A DNA stretch of 64,000 nucleotides from Cupriavidus sp. D39 (GTDB taxonomy: Bacteria; Pseudomonadota; Gammaproteobacteria; Burkholderiales; Burkholderiaceae): the NCBI RefSeq assembly GCF_026627925.1, contig NZ_JAPNLE010000009.1:3472001-3536000 (forward strand). Direction: 5' to 3'. The notes beneath the pieces were generated by a model, which was not told where the DNA came from, did not search any database, and worked only from the letters and a program-made list of their open reading frames with translations. Each line of letters begins with the position of its first letter. The stretch's first letter is position 1. Of the stretch, positions 10,761-19,188 are shown piece by piece. The position numbers were made by a program, and so were the translations under genes.

Positions 10761-11942
10761 ATGAGAGTGCGCAAGAAGAACACCGTAGTTGCCGCAGCCA
10801 TGTTGCTGGCCTCGGCCGGGTTGGCGGGGATGTCCGCGCCGGCTGCAGCCAAGGACGTCGTCAAGATTGCCTTCGTGGGGCCGCTGACTGGCGGCGTGTC
10901 GTCCGTTGGCCTGGGCGGGCGCAACTCCGCCGACCTGGCGGTTCGCTTGCGCAATGCTGACCCGAAGTCCAAGTACACCTATGAGCTGGTCACGCAGGAC
11001 GATGAGTGCCGCCCCAACGTGGGCGTGCAGGTGGCCACCAAGATCGCTGCCGACAAGAGCATCGTGGCGGGCGTGACGCATTTCTGCTCGGCCGTGGCGA
11101 TGGGTACGGTTGGCGTGTACAACCGCTTTGGCATGCCGGCCGTGGTGTGGGGCGCGGTGCTGCCGGATGTCACTTACGGCAATAACTTCAAGGAGATCCA
11201 TCGCGTCAACGGCACGATGATCAACCAGAGCGAGGTTGCCGCGAAGTTCATGACGGGCCTTGGCTACAAGAAGTGGGCGATCATCCATGACACGACCGAT
11301 TACGGCAAAGGCCATAACAAGTACTTCAGCGAGTTCCTGAAGAAGGATGGCGGCACCGTGGTGGGTACCTTCGGCGTGACGGCCGACCAGCAGGATTTCA
11401 CGACGGAGCTGACCAAGATCCGCGAGCTGAAGCCGGACGTTGTCTACTTTGGCGGCCTCACGCCGCTGGGCGTGCGCATCCGTACGCAGATGGAGAAGCT
11501 GGGCATCAAGGCGCAGTTCGAGGGTACTTCGGGCATCAAGTCCGACGCTTACATCCAGGGCACGGGCAAGGAGCAGGCCGAGGGCTCGCTGGCCTTTATC
11601 GAGGGCGCACCGTGGGAGAAGCTGCCTGGTGGTTTGTTCTTCGCGGGCAAGTATTCCCAGCAGAAGTACAGCGATCCGCCTGAGGCGTATGGCCCGTTTG
11701 CGTTTGCCGCGGCCAACCTGATCATGGATGCGGTGGAGAAGGTGGGGCCGGATCGCAAGAAGGTGCGCGATACGCTCAACGCGACCAAGGATGCCGACAC
11801 CATCATCGGCAAGGTTACGTTCGATGACCATCGCCAGAACATCGTGCCGCTGGTGACCAAGTATGTGGTCGAGGACGGCAAGTGGGTGATCTGGGAGGAC
11901 AGCACCTACGGCAAGGGCAAGAAGAAGCTCGCCGGTCTGTAG
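10761..11942 (+). CDS. ABC transporter substrate-binding protein (branched-chain/amide type)
   Basis: 393 residues. Periplasmic type-I binding protein (Peripla_BP_6/LivK-like) that should deliver ligand to the permeases just downstream. A Sec signal peptide spans residues 1-29 (hydrophobic AAAMLLASAGLAG, cut near APAAA). The mature part begins DVVKIAFVGPLTGGVSSVG, the family's ligand-binding N-terminus, and keeps the lobe-hinge patterns (WAIIHDTTDYGKG, DVVYFGGLTPLG, YGPFAFAAANLI). A GTG at 10767 has better spacing from AAGGGG and could be the real start. First gene of catabolic operon I, followed by livHMGF-like genes and two amide-bond hydrolases, so an amide, ureide or N-carbamoyl compound is the likely ligand (inference). 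Confidence 0.85.
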   Translation: MRVRKKNTVVAAAMLLASAGLAGMSAPAAAKDVVKIAFVGPLTGGVSSVGLGGRNSADLAVRLRNADPKSKYTYELVTQDDECRPNVGVQVATKIAADKSIVAGVTHFCSAVAMGTVGVYNRFGMPAVVWGAVLPDVTYGNNFKEIHRVNGTMINQSEVAAKFMTGLGYKKWAIIHDTTDYGKGHNKYFSEFLKKDGGTVVGTFGVTADQQDFTTELTKIRELKPDVVYFGGLTPLGVRIRTQMEKLGIKAQFEGTSGIKSDAYIQGTGKEQAEGSLAFIEGAPWEKLPGGLFFAGKYSQQKYSDPPEAYGPFAFAAANLIMDAVEKVGPDRKKVRDTLNATKDADTIIGKVTFDDHRQNIVPLVTKYVVEDGKWVIWEDSTYGKGKKKLAGL

Positions 11943-12064
11943 AACACCGAAGCGCTAAACCACTTGAAGCACGATCCCACGGGTCCGCGGCCGCATGGCG
12001 CGGCGGCCCGTGGCCGGTTGCGCGTGGCGTCTGGCTATTTGCCAGGATGGGGAAGGGGAACTCG

Positions 12065-12994
12065 ATGAGTGTGATTGGCCAATACGTTTTCAACGGTTTG
12101 ATGCTCGGCATGATCTATGCCATGGTCGCCGTTGGATTTACGCTGTTTTTCGGCGTGCTTGACGTGATCAAGTTCTCGCACGGCGACACGTTGATGGTCG
12201 GCGCCTTTGCCGGCCTGGCGGCGTCCACCGGCGTGCTGATGCTCGACATCCAGTCGCCGTGGATCCGCTTGCTGGCGGTGGTGCTGTGCGCGGTCTGCGT
12301 GACCGGCTTGCTGGGCGCGGCGATTGCTAAATTCCTGATCCTGCCGCTGCGCAAGGCGGCACCGCTCAATACGCTCCTGGCCACGCTGATGCTGGGCACG
12401 GTGATGCGTGAATCCGTGCGGCTGTTCTATCCGGATGGCTCCAATCCCAAGCCTTTCCCCGCGCTGCTGCCGACGGCCTCCATTGAGCTGGGCAGCCTGT
12501 CGCTGCGAGCCGACAACCTGATCCTGCTGGCCACCGGCATCGCGATCATCGTCGGCGTGCACCTGCTGATTACGCGTACCCGTTTCGGCATGGCGATCCG
12601 CGCCGTGGCGCAGGATGGCGAGACGGCGCGGCTGATGGGCATCAACTTCGAGGCGGTGGTGCTGATGACGTTCGCGCTGGGCTCGGGCATGGCCGCGCTG
12701 GCGGGCGTGATGAACGGGCTGTACTACAACGAGATCAACTTCAATGTGGGACTGCTGCTTGGCGTGATCGGCTTTGCCGCGGCCATTCTGGGCGGGCTGG
12801 GGAATATCTACGGCGCCATCCTCGGCGGCTTCCTGTTTGCCGCGCTGCAGGTGCTTGGCAGCGCCACATTGCCCGCGTTGATTCCGGATATCCCTAGTGC
12901 GTACAAGGACGTCTTCGCTTTCGCCGTCGTGATCGTGCTGATGGCTTGGAAGCCGACCGGCCTGATCGCAGAAAAATCCAGTGAGCGGGTCTGA
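12065..12994 (+). CDS. Branched-chain-type ABC permease (LivH-like)
   Basis: 309 residues with about eight membrane helices. Start chosen at ATG 12065 behind GGGGAAGGGG. Family features are NGLMLGMIYAMVAVGFTLFFGVLDVIKFSHGD at the N-terminus and the cytoplasmic coupling segment RAVAQDGETARLMGINF (EAA-like loop). It should form the heterodimeric channel with the LivM-like protein whose gene starts 4 bp after its stop. Part of operon I. Substrate inferred from the downstream hydrolases only. Confidence 0.88.
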   Translation: MSVIGQYVFNGLMLGMIYAMVAVGFTLFFGVLDVIKFSHGDTLMVGAFAGLAASTGVLMLDIQSPWIRLLAVVLCAVCVTGLLGAAIAKFLILPLRKAAPLNTLLATLMLGTVMRESVRLFYPDGSNPKPFPALLPTASIELGSLSLRADNLILLATGIAIIVGVHLLITRTRFGMAIRAVAQDGETARLMGINFEAVVLMTFALGSGMAALAGVMNGLYYNEINFNVGLLLGVIGFAAAILGGLGNIYGAILGGFLFAALQVLGSATLPALIPDIPSAYKDVFAFAVVIVLMAWKPTGLIAEKSSERV

Positions 12995-12998
12995 CACC

Positions 12999-14174
12999 AT
13001 GAACACCATGAAGCGTCACAAATCAAGCAAGCGTAATCCCGCCGTGGTGCTGGCGCTGGCCGGCATCGCGCTTACCGTCTACATGGGGTTGTTCCTGCAT
13101 GCGGAGTCGCAACTCAGCGTGGCCATCTTGCTGGCCGTTGCCATCGCGGCCGTCATCGTTGGCCGCAAGCTGGGCGCCAACCGTTCGCTCGAGGAGGCTG
13201 GCGCCAGCCGTCCCGGCCTGGCTCGCCTGTGGGCGGTGGGCGGCTCGCTGGCGCTGATCGCTGCGTTTTACGACTCGCACTTCGCGCTGCTGATGATCTG
13301 CTCGGTGCTGCTGTACACCACGGCCTGCCTTGGCCTGACGCTGCAGTTCGGTTTCTCGGGGGTGGCCAACTTTGCCGGCGCCGCGTTCTTTGGCATCGGC
13401 AGCTATGCCACCGCGGTGATGGCCACGCACACCGGTATCCCGCATTTGCTGATCATCGTGATCTCGGGCGTCATCGCCGCGCTGGTAGGCTCGATGCTGA
13501 TCACGCCGGTGCTGCGCACACGCGGCCACTATGCGGCGTTGGTGACCATTGCCTTCGGCATCCTGTTCAAGACCTTCATCGAGGTCAACGACGTGCTGGG
13601 CGGGCCGCAGGGCCTGCAGGTGCCGGGCATGACGATCTTTGGCTACGCGCTTAACGACGGCTTTTCCGTGTCTGGCGTCGACGTGTCGTTCTACGTGAGC
13701 TACGCCTTGATCAGCCTCGGCATCTGCGCCGGCGTGTTTGCGACGGTGAAGGCGCTGGAGCGTTCGTGGGTAGGCCTGAGCATGGACGTGGTGCGCACGG
13801 ACGAGACGGCGGCCGCCACGTTCGGCCTGCATATCGCGCGCTGGAAGGTGGTGGCCTTCATGCTGGGCAACTTCTTCGCGGGCATCGCGGGCAGCCTGTA
13901 CGGGATGATCACCGGCTTCGTGGCGCCGAACAACTTCACGTTCTCCGATTCCCTGCTGATGCTGTCGATCGTGATCCTGGGCGGGCTGGGCAATGCGGTG
14001 GGTCTGATCCCGGCGGCGATCATCGTGCTGGTGCTGCCGGAGAAGCTGCAGTTCATCCAGGAGTACCGTTTCCTGTTCTATGCAGCGCTGGTGATTGCGA
14101 TCCTGCTGTTCCGCCCTGACGGGCTGCTGCCGCGCAAGACGCGCTTGTTCTTTGGCCGGGAGACTTCGCGATGA
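12999..14174 (+). CDS. Branched-chain-type ABC permease (LivM-like)
   Basis: About 391 residues from ATG 12999, a few bases after the LivH stop. An in-frame GTG at 12981 would overlap it. The N-terminal extension is basic (MKRHKSSKR) and followed by about nine membrane segments. The LivM signature region LGLTLQFGFSGVANFAGAAFFGIGSYATAV is clear, as is the coupling loop DVVRTDETAAATFGLHIARWK. Stop overlaps the start of the next gene (ATGA), so translational coupling is expected. Second channel subunit of the operon I importer. Confidence 0.88.
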   Translation: MNTMKRHKSSKRNPAVVLALAGIALTVYMGLFLHAESQLSVAILLAVAIAAVIVGRKLGANRSLEEAGASRPGLARLWAVGGSLALIAAFYDSHFALLMICSVLLYTTACLGLTLQFGFSGVANFAGAAFFGIGSYATAVMATHTGIPHLLIIVISGVIAALVGSMLITPVLRTRGHYAALVTIAFGILFKTFIEVNDVLGGPQGLQVPGMTIFGYALNDGFSVSGVDVSFYVSYALISLGICAGVFATVKALERSWVGLSMDVVRTDETAAATFGLHIARWKVVAFMLGNFFAGIAGSLYGMITGFVAPNNFTFSDSLLMLSIVILGGLGNAVGLIPAAIIVLVLPEKLQFIQEYRFLFYAALVIAILLFRPDGLLPRKTRLFFGRETSR

Positions 14175-14956
14175 GCGACAAGACCATGATCGAAGTCAGG
14201 GACCTGACCATGCGGTTCGGCGGCCTGACGGCGCTGGACAGCCTGAACATGACGATCCGAGAGGGCGAGATCCTCGGGTTGCTGGGCCCCAACGGTTCCG
14301 GCAAGACAACCTTCTTCAATGTACTGACTGGCCTGTACAAGGCGAGCAGCGGCACCATCACCTACAACGGCGAGAACGTCATCGGCAAGACGCCGCAGGA
14401 CATCTACCGCAGCGGCGTGGCGCGGACCTTCCAGCGCTCGCGCTTGTCGTTGCCGCTCACGGTGTTCGACAACATTGTCATCGGCGACTACCAGCATATG
14501 CAGCACGGGCTGGTGTTCAACCTGTTCCGGCGCAAGGCTTTCCGCGCGGAGTACGACGCTTATGTGGAAAAGGTGAAGGCGCTGCTGAATATCTTCAGCC
14601 CGCCGCTGGTGGCGCGGCTGTTCGAGCCCGTGGAGACGTTCACCATGATCGACCGCCGCCGCATCGAGGTATGCCGCGCGCTGATGAGCCAGCCGCGCCT
14701 GCTGTTGCTCGACGAGCCTTCCGCCGGCATGACCCATGACGAAACGCATGCGCTGATGAGCGATATCCTGGATGTGCGCGGCAAGCTGCCCAACTTGTCG
14801 GTGGTGCTGATCGAGCATGAGATGAATGTGATCGAGCGCATCACAGACCGCTGCGTGGTGCTGAACTATGGCAAGAAGATCGCCGAAGGCACCTACACGG
14901 AAATTACCGCCGATCCCAATGTACAGACCGCCTACCTTGGAGAGGAAGCCGCATGA
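14171..14956 (+). CDS. ABC transporter ATP-binding protein (LivG-like), atypical C-loop
   Basis: 261 residues. ATPase subunit of the operon I importer. Walker A GPNGSGKTT (near residue 39), Q-loop region ARTFQRSRLSL, Walker B LLLLDEPSAGM and H-loop VLIEHEM are intact. The signature motif that should sit before Walker B (LSGGQ or LPYGDQ type) is replaced by FTMIDRRRIEVCRAL, so the usual Ser-Gly-Gly is absent. Overlaps livM-like and livF-like genes by 4 bp on both sides. The C-terminal LivG tail (TADPNVQTAYLGEEA) is normal. Whether it hydrolyses ATP at both sites is uncertain; its partner has a canonical signature. Confidence 0.88.
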   Translation: MSDKTMIEVRDLTMRFGGLTALDSLNMTIREGEILGLLGPNGSGKTTFFNVLTGLYKASSGTITYNGENVIGKTPQDIYRSGVARTFQRSRLSLPLTVFDNIVIGDYQHMQHGLVFNLFRRKAFRAEYDAYVEKVKALLNIFSPPLVARLFEPVETFTMIDRRRIEVCRALMSQPRLLLLDEPSAGMTHDETHALMSDILDVRGKLPNLSVVLIEHEMNVIERITDRCVVLNYGKKIAEGTYTEITADPNVQTAYLGEEAA

Positions 14957-15678
14957 GCACGCTCAATTTCCCCGGCACGCTCAGCGTAAAGGGGCTCACC
15001 ACCGGGTATGACAAGGTCAACGTGCTGCACGACGTTTCCATCGACGTGGCCCCTGGCAAGATCACTTGCATCCTCGGCGCCAACGGCGCGGGCAAGAGCA
15101 CGCTGATCCGTGCCATCCTCGGCCTCACGCCGCCGCGCCAGGGCCAGGTCTTGTGGGATGGCAAGGACCTTGCCGGCGAGAAGACGCACAACATCATTGC
15201 CACCGGCATTGCCTGCATTCCGGAGGGCCGCAAGATATTTCCGCGCATGACGGTGGCGGAGAACCTGGCGCTGGGCGCGTACCTGGAGACCGATGCGGCG
15301 CGGGTGCGCGAGCGGCTGGCCAAGGTCTACGATATCTTTCCGCGCCTGAAGGAGCGCGCTGCGCAGCTGGCGGGGACGATGTCGGGTGGCGAGCAGGCGA
15401 TGGTGTCGATTGGCCGGGGCTTGATGGCGGAGCCCAAGCTGCTGGTGATCGATGAGCCGTCGCTCGGGTTGTCGCCGCTGTATGTGAAAGAGAACTTCAA
15501 GGTCATCAAGCAGATCAACGCGCTGGGCATCACCGTGCTGTTGGTCGAGCAGAATGCGCGGCAGACGCTGGCGATCTCGCACTACGGCTATGTGTTGTCG
15601 CAGGGGCGCGTGGTGGCGCAGGGCACGGCTGAGGCGCTGGCCAGCAACGACGAAGTGCGCTCGGCGTATTTCGGCTGA
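14953..15678 (+). CDS. ABC transporter ATP-binding protein (LivF-like)
   Basis: 241 residues. Second ATPase of the operon I importer. Walker A GANGAGKST, Q-loop region CIPEGRKIFPRMTVAENL, canonical signature MSGGEQ, Walker B LLVIDEPSLGLSP and H-loop VLLVEQNA are all present. ATGA overlap with the LivG-like gene indicates coupling. The amidase gene follows after 12 bp. The canonical C-loop here contrasts with the degenerate one in its partner, an asymmetry known in other heterodimeric ABC ATPases. Confidence 0.9.
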   Translation: MSTLNFPGTLSVKGLTTGYDKVNVLHDVSIDVAPGKITCILGANGAGKSTLIRAILGLTPPRQGQVLWDGKDLAGEKTHNIIATGIACIPEGRKIFPRMTVAENLALGAYLETDAARVRERLAKVYDIFPRLKERAAQLAGTMSGGEQAMVSIGRGLMAEPKLLVIDEPSLGLSPLYVKENFKVIKQINALGITVLLVEQNARQTLAISHYGYVLSQGRVVAQGTAEALASNDEVRSAYFG

Positions 15679-15690
15679 CGGAGAACTGGC

Positions 15691-16980
15691 ATGGACGATT
15701 TCCTGGCATTGCCGGCGCGCGAGCTGGCGGCGCGCATGGCGCGGCGCGAACTCAGCGTGGAGACACTGGTGCGCGCGTATATCGAGCGCATCGAAGCCGC
15801 GGAGGCGGGCATTCTGGCCTGGCAGCATTTCGATGCGGCGCAAGCGTTGGAGCAGGCACGGTGGCTGGATGCCGGGCCTGCTAGGGGCGCGTTGCATGGC
15901 TTGCCCATCGGCGTGAAGGACCTGATGGACACCGCCGACATGCCCACCACCTACGGCTCGCCGATCTACGCGGGGCATCGGCCCGGCATGGATGCTGCCT
16001 GCGTGGCGATGGCGCGCGCTGCGGGTGCCGTGGTGATGGGCAAGACCGTGACCACCGAGTTCGCGACCTTCCAGCCGGGACCAACGCGCAACCCGCGCGC
16101 CCCTGCAGATGCGCCGCGCACGCCAGGCGGCTCATCCAGCGGATCGGCGGCGGCAGTGGCCGCGGGCATGGTGCCGATTGCCTTCGGCACGCAGACCGCC
16201 GGATCCATCATCCGCCCTGCAGCCTATTGCGGCGTGGTGGGCTATAAGCCGACCTACGGCACGCTGCCGTCGGCCGGCATCAAGTCCCTCGCGCCCAGCC
16301 TGGATACCGTGGGTGTGCTGGCGCGCTCGGTTGACGATGCGGCGTTCTTTATCGGGGCGTTGGCGCGCTTGCCGCTCACGCCGCAGGAGACCGGGCAGGC
16401 GCGGCCATTGCGCGTTGGCATTTGCCGCACGCCGCACTGGGAGCGTGCGGGGGATGACAGCCGGCGCGCGCTCGATGCAGCCGCGCGCTTGCTCGAGGGC
16501 CAGGGCGCCGTGTTGAGCGACCTGATGCTGCCCGCCGAGTTCGACGAACTGACGCAGGCCCAGATCGACATCATGGCCTACGAAGCCGCCGCCGCCTTTG
16601 CGCCGGAAATGCGTGCGCGGCCGGATGGTTTCAGCAGCGGCTTTGCTACGTTGCTGGCGACAGGCCGGGGCATCGACGGCAGCCGTTTCTTTGCCGCGCA
16701 AGCGCTTGCCAGTTCCGCGCGCGGGGCCTTCGAACAGAGGTTCGGCGCCGTCGACATCGTCCTGGCACCAAGCGCGCAGGGCGAGGCCCCCGCCGGCCTG
16801 GACGCCACGGGCGATCCCATTTTCAACCGCATGTGGACGCTCCTTGGCAATCCCTGCGTCCATGTGCCCACCGGCACGGGTACGCATGGCATGCCGGTGG
16901 GCGTGACGCTGATCGGCCCGCACCGGGGCGATGCGCGCGTGCTGGCGGCGGCGCATGTCCTTGAGCGCAGCGTGGCTTGA
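15691..16980 (+). CDS. Amidase-signature family hydrolase
   Basis: 429 residues, normal for the family. The Ser-cisSer-Lys triad is visible: Lys76 in GVKDLMD, Ser150 in GGSSSGSAAAVAAG and Ser172 in QTAGSIIRPA. It hydrolyses a C-N amide bond in the cytoplasm, releasing ammonia or an amine. It resembles GatA/allophanate-hydrolase-like catabolic amidases rather than the GatCAB subunit, since no gatB or gatC is nearby. It follows the importer genes closely and precedes an M20 hydrolase, so it probably acts on the imported amide or a downstream intermediate. Confidence 0.88.
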   Translation: MDDFLALPARELAARMARRELSVETLVRAYIERIEAAEAGILAWQHFDAAQALEQARWLDAGPARGALHGLPIGVKDLMDTADMPTTYGSPIYAGHRPGMDAACVAMARAAGAVVMGKTVTTEFATFQPGPTRNPRAPADAPRTPGGSSSGSAAAVAAGMVPIAFGTQTAGSIIRPAAYCGVVGYKPTYGTLPSAGIKSLAPSLDTVGVLARSVDDAAFFIGALARLPLTPQETGQARPLRVGICRTPHWERAGDDSRRALDAAARLLEGQGAVLSDLMLPAEFDELTQAQIDIMAYEAAAAFAPEMRARPDGFSSGFATLLATGRGIDGSRFFAAQALASSARGAFEQRFGAVDIVLAPSAQGEAPAGLDATGDPIFNRMWTLLGNPCVHVPTGTGTHGMPVGVTLIGPHRGDARVLAAAHVLERSVA

Positions 16981-17007
16981 TGTGACGCGATGTGACGTGA
17001 TGTGACA
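16979..17007 (+). repeat. Three short direct repeats of GATGTGAC
   Basis: Three near-identical 8-10-bp units in the gap between the amidase and the M20 hydrolase genes. Probably slippage-derived. No functional motif recognised. Confidence 0.5.
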
Positions 17008-17030
17008 GACCCGAATCCCAGGAGAATCGA

Positions 17031-18323
17031 TTGACTCAACAAGAGCAACTGGCGCAGCACGCGGCAGAACAGGCGCAGGACCATGTCAACAACGGCCGCT
17101 TGCAGGCAGCCATCGCAGGGCTGGCTGCTTTCGGCGGACGCGACGATGGCGGCGTCTCGCGTGAAACGCTGACCGATATCGATCTTGCCGCGCGGCGCTA
17201 CCTGATCGAGCAGGCGCGCGCGCTGGGTTGCGAGGTGAGCACGGACGATTGCGCCAACCTGTTCTTCCGCCGCCCGGGCAAAGCCGATCTTCCGCCCGTG
17301 CTGACCGGCAGCCATGCCGACACGCAGCCGGTCGGCGGCAAGCTGGATGGCGCCTACGGCGTGCTGGCCGGCCTGGAAGTCATTGCCGCCCTGAACGACG
17401 CCGGTATCGAAACGCTGCGCCCGATCGAAGTGGTGGCATGGACCAACGAGGAAGGCAGCCGCTTCGGCCCCGGCGCGATGGGGTCGAGCGCGTTTGTGGA
17501 TCCGGCCTGCCTGCCGGCGTATCGCGCGTCGGTGGACGGCGCCAACGTCCGCTTTGGCGATGCGCTGGACGCCGCGCTTGCCGCCACGGATGATGTGCCG
17601 CGCCGCCCGATGCAACGGCCCATGTCGGCCTGCGTGGAGTTGCACATCGAGCAGGGCCCGGTGCTGGAGCGCGCATCGGTACCGCTGGGCGTGGTCACCG
17701 GCATCCAGAGCGTGCGGTGGTACCGCGTGGAATGCACCGGCATGATGGCGCATGCGGGCACCACGCCCATGGACGAGCGTAGCGATGCCATGGCCACCGC
17801 GGTCGGCATTGCCCACCCGTTGTACGCCTACGCCGCCGCCGAGGCCGCCAGCCAGCTGCGGCTGACGCTGGGCCGCTGGCAGGTCGGCCCCAACTCCGTC
17901 AACACGATTCCCGGCAAGGTAGAATTCACGATCGATGTGCGCTGCGTGGATGAGGCGGTGCTGGAGCGTTTCGAGGCAAAGCTGGATGCCGTGATCGCGC
18001 AGGCTCGGCCGCGCCAGGGCGGTATCACGTACGAATGCTTTTTCCGCCGCCCGCCCACGCACTTCCCCGCAGCCATGCTGAACCTGATCGAGCGGGCTTG
18101 TGCGCGGGCCAGCGAGCAGGCATCGCAGGGCAAGCCGCTGCACCTGACGTCTGGCGCGTTCCACGATGCCATGTACCTGGCGCAGCATTGCCCAACGGCC
18201 ATGATCTTTGTGCCCAGCAAAGGCGGGATCAGCCATAACGCAGCAGAGGAAACCGCGCCGCACGAGCTGTTCCTTGGTGCGCAGGCGCTGGCCTATACGG
18301 TGGCCGCGCTCGCAAACCAATAG
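17031..18323 (+). CDS. M20 family amidohydrolase (N-carbamoyl-L-amino acid/allantoate type)
   Basis: 430 residues from a TTG start preceded by AGGAGAATCGA. Dinuclear-metal peptidase-fold enzyme. Metal-site motifs are GSHADTQPVGGKLDGAYGVLAG (His/Asp near residue 88), TNEEGSRF (Glu-Glu near 136), HIEQGP and the C-terminal HNAAEE. The dimerisation domain (GMMAHAGTTPMDERSDA) places it in the HyuC/AllC/beta-ureidopropionase group, which removes a carbamoyl group from N-carbamoyl amino acids or splits allantoate. With the amidase and importer it suggests stepwise breakdown of a ureide. The exact substrate cannot be read from sequence. Confidence 0.85.
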   Translation: MTQQEQLAQHAAEQAQDHVNNGRLQAAIAGLAAFGGRDDGGVSRETLTDIDLAARRYLIEQARALGCEVSTDDCANLFFRRPGKADLPPVLTGSHADTQPVGGKLDGAYGVLAGLEVIAALNDAGIETLRPIEVVAWTNEEGSRFGPGAMGSSAFVDPACLPAYRASVDGANVRFGDALDAALAATDDVPRRPMQRPMSACVELHIEQGPVLERASVPLGVVTGIQSVRWYRVECTGMMAHAGTTPMDERSDAMATAVGIAHPLYAYAAAEAASQLRLTLGRWQVGPNSVNTIPGKVEFTIDVRCVDEAVLERFEAKLDAVIAQARPRQGGITYECFFRRPPTHFPAAMLNLIERACARASEQASQGKPLHLTSGAFHDAMYLAQHCPTAMIFVPSKGGISHNAAEETAPHELFLGAQALAYTVAALANQ

Positions 18324-18385
18324 CCCCCGATGGCCCCCAATTGCCCGGGTTCTTCATCTTCAACTTGTCTTGCACGGAACGTGAT

Positions 18386-19012
18386 TTGAAAGCCAAAAGC
18401 GCCCTGGCGGTTGACCAGAACGATCCAAAAGATCAAAGCGACCCGAACCTCCAGAACGACAAGAAGACGCCCGCCGCCAGCCTGGGCGTGCGGCTGCGCC
18501 ATGCGCGCCTGGTGTCCGGCTACACGTTGCTGCAGCTGGCGCAGAAGGCCGGCTGCTCGGAAAGCCTGATCTCCAAGCTGGAGCGCGGCCTCGCCTCCCC
18601 GTCGCTCGCCATGCTCCACCGGCTCGCGGTGGCGCTGGACACCAATATCGCCGCGCTGACGAGCGAGGACAACCCAAGCGAAAGCCCGATCAAGCGCCAG
18701 GGCGAGCGCCCGGTCATCAAGGCCGGCGGCATCGCGCTGGAGCGCCTGGTGCTGGCCAAGCGCGGCGGCTTGCTGCAGGCCAACATCCACATTGTGTCGC
18801 CGGGCGAAGCCAGCGATGGGCAGATCGAGCACGTCGGCGAGGAAGTCGGCTATGTGCTCGAAGGCACGCTTGAGCTGACGCTGGGCGATACGAGCTACAC
18901 GATTGGCGTGGGCGATGCTTTCACGTTCCCTAGCAGCGTGCCGCACGGCTACCGAAACGTCGGCACGGGCGTGGCGCGGGTGTTGTGGGTCAATTCGCCG
19001 GCGACGTTCTGA
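18386..19012 (+). CDS. HTH (XRE)-cupin transcriptional regulator
   Basis: About 208 residues from a TTG at 18386 with GGAAC about 8 bases upstream; an upstream TTG at 18341 has no ribosome site. After a flexible N-terminus comes an HTH_3 domain (VRLRHARLVSGYTLLQLAQK, then CSESLISKLERGLASPSL). A small cupin follows (VGEEVGYVLEGTLELTLGD, DAFTFPSSVPHGYRNVG). This architecture senses a small metabolite in the cupin barrel. Last gene of operon I and 62 bp after the hydrolase, so it probably autoregulates the operon by binding the TTCAAGT dyads at 10675-10730 (inference). Confidence 0.8.
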   Translation: MKAKSALAVDQNDPKDQSDPNLQNDKKTPAASLGVRLRHARLVSGYTLLQLAQKAGCSESLISKLERGLASPSLAMLHRLAVALDTNIAALTSEDNPSESPIKRQGERPVIKAGGIALERLVLAKRGGLLQANIHIVSPGEASDGQIEHVGEEVGYVLEGTLELTLGDTSYTIGVGDAFTFPSSVPHGYRNVGTGVARVLWVNSPATF

Positions 19013-19160
19013 CTACCACCTTGACACCCCCAACCCCCATGTTCCAATCCGCCCACATTCTGATTTGGGTCGACGCCCAAGCCAACCTGCCTTCCCGGGC
19101 AAGGTGGATCGCGAAAGCGGATGTGGCTCCTTGCGGAGCAACCAAACGGGCCATGCGTCG

Positions 19161-19188
19161 ACCCTCCTTGCACGGAGGGTTTTTGTTT
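19161..19188 (+). terminator. Rho-independent terminator ending operon I
   Basis: Stem ACCCTCC / GGAGGGT with loop TTGCAC, followed by TTTTTGTTTT. It lies 150 bp after the regulator gene and immediately before (or over) the start of the next coding region. Confidence 0.75.

Noticed and set aside
16578..18320. Long minus-strand open frame opposite the amidase and M20 genes
   Set aside because: His/Arg/Ala-rich translation without domains; it is the antisense of two clearly conserved enzymes in a GC-rich genome.
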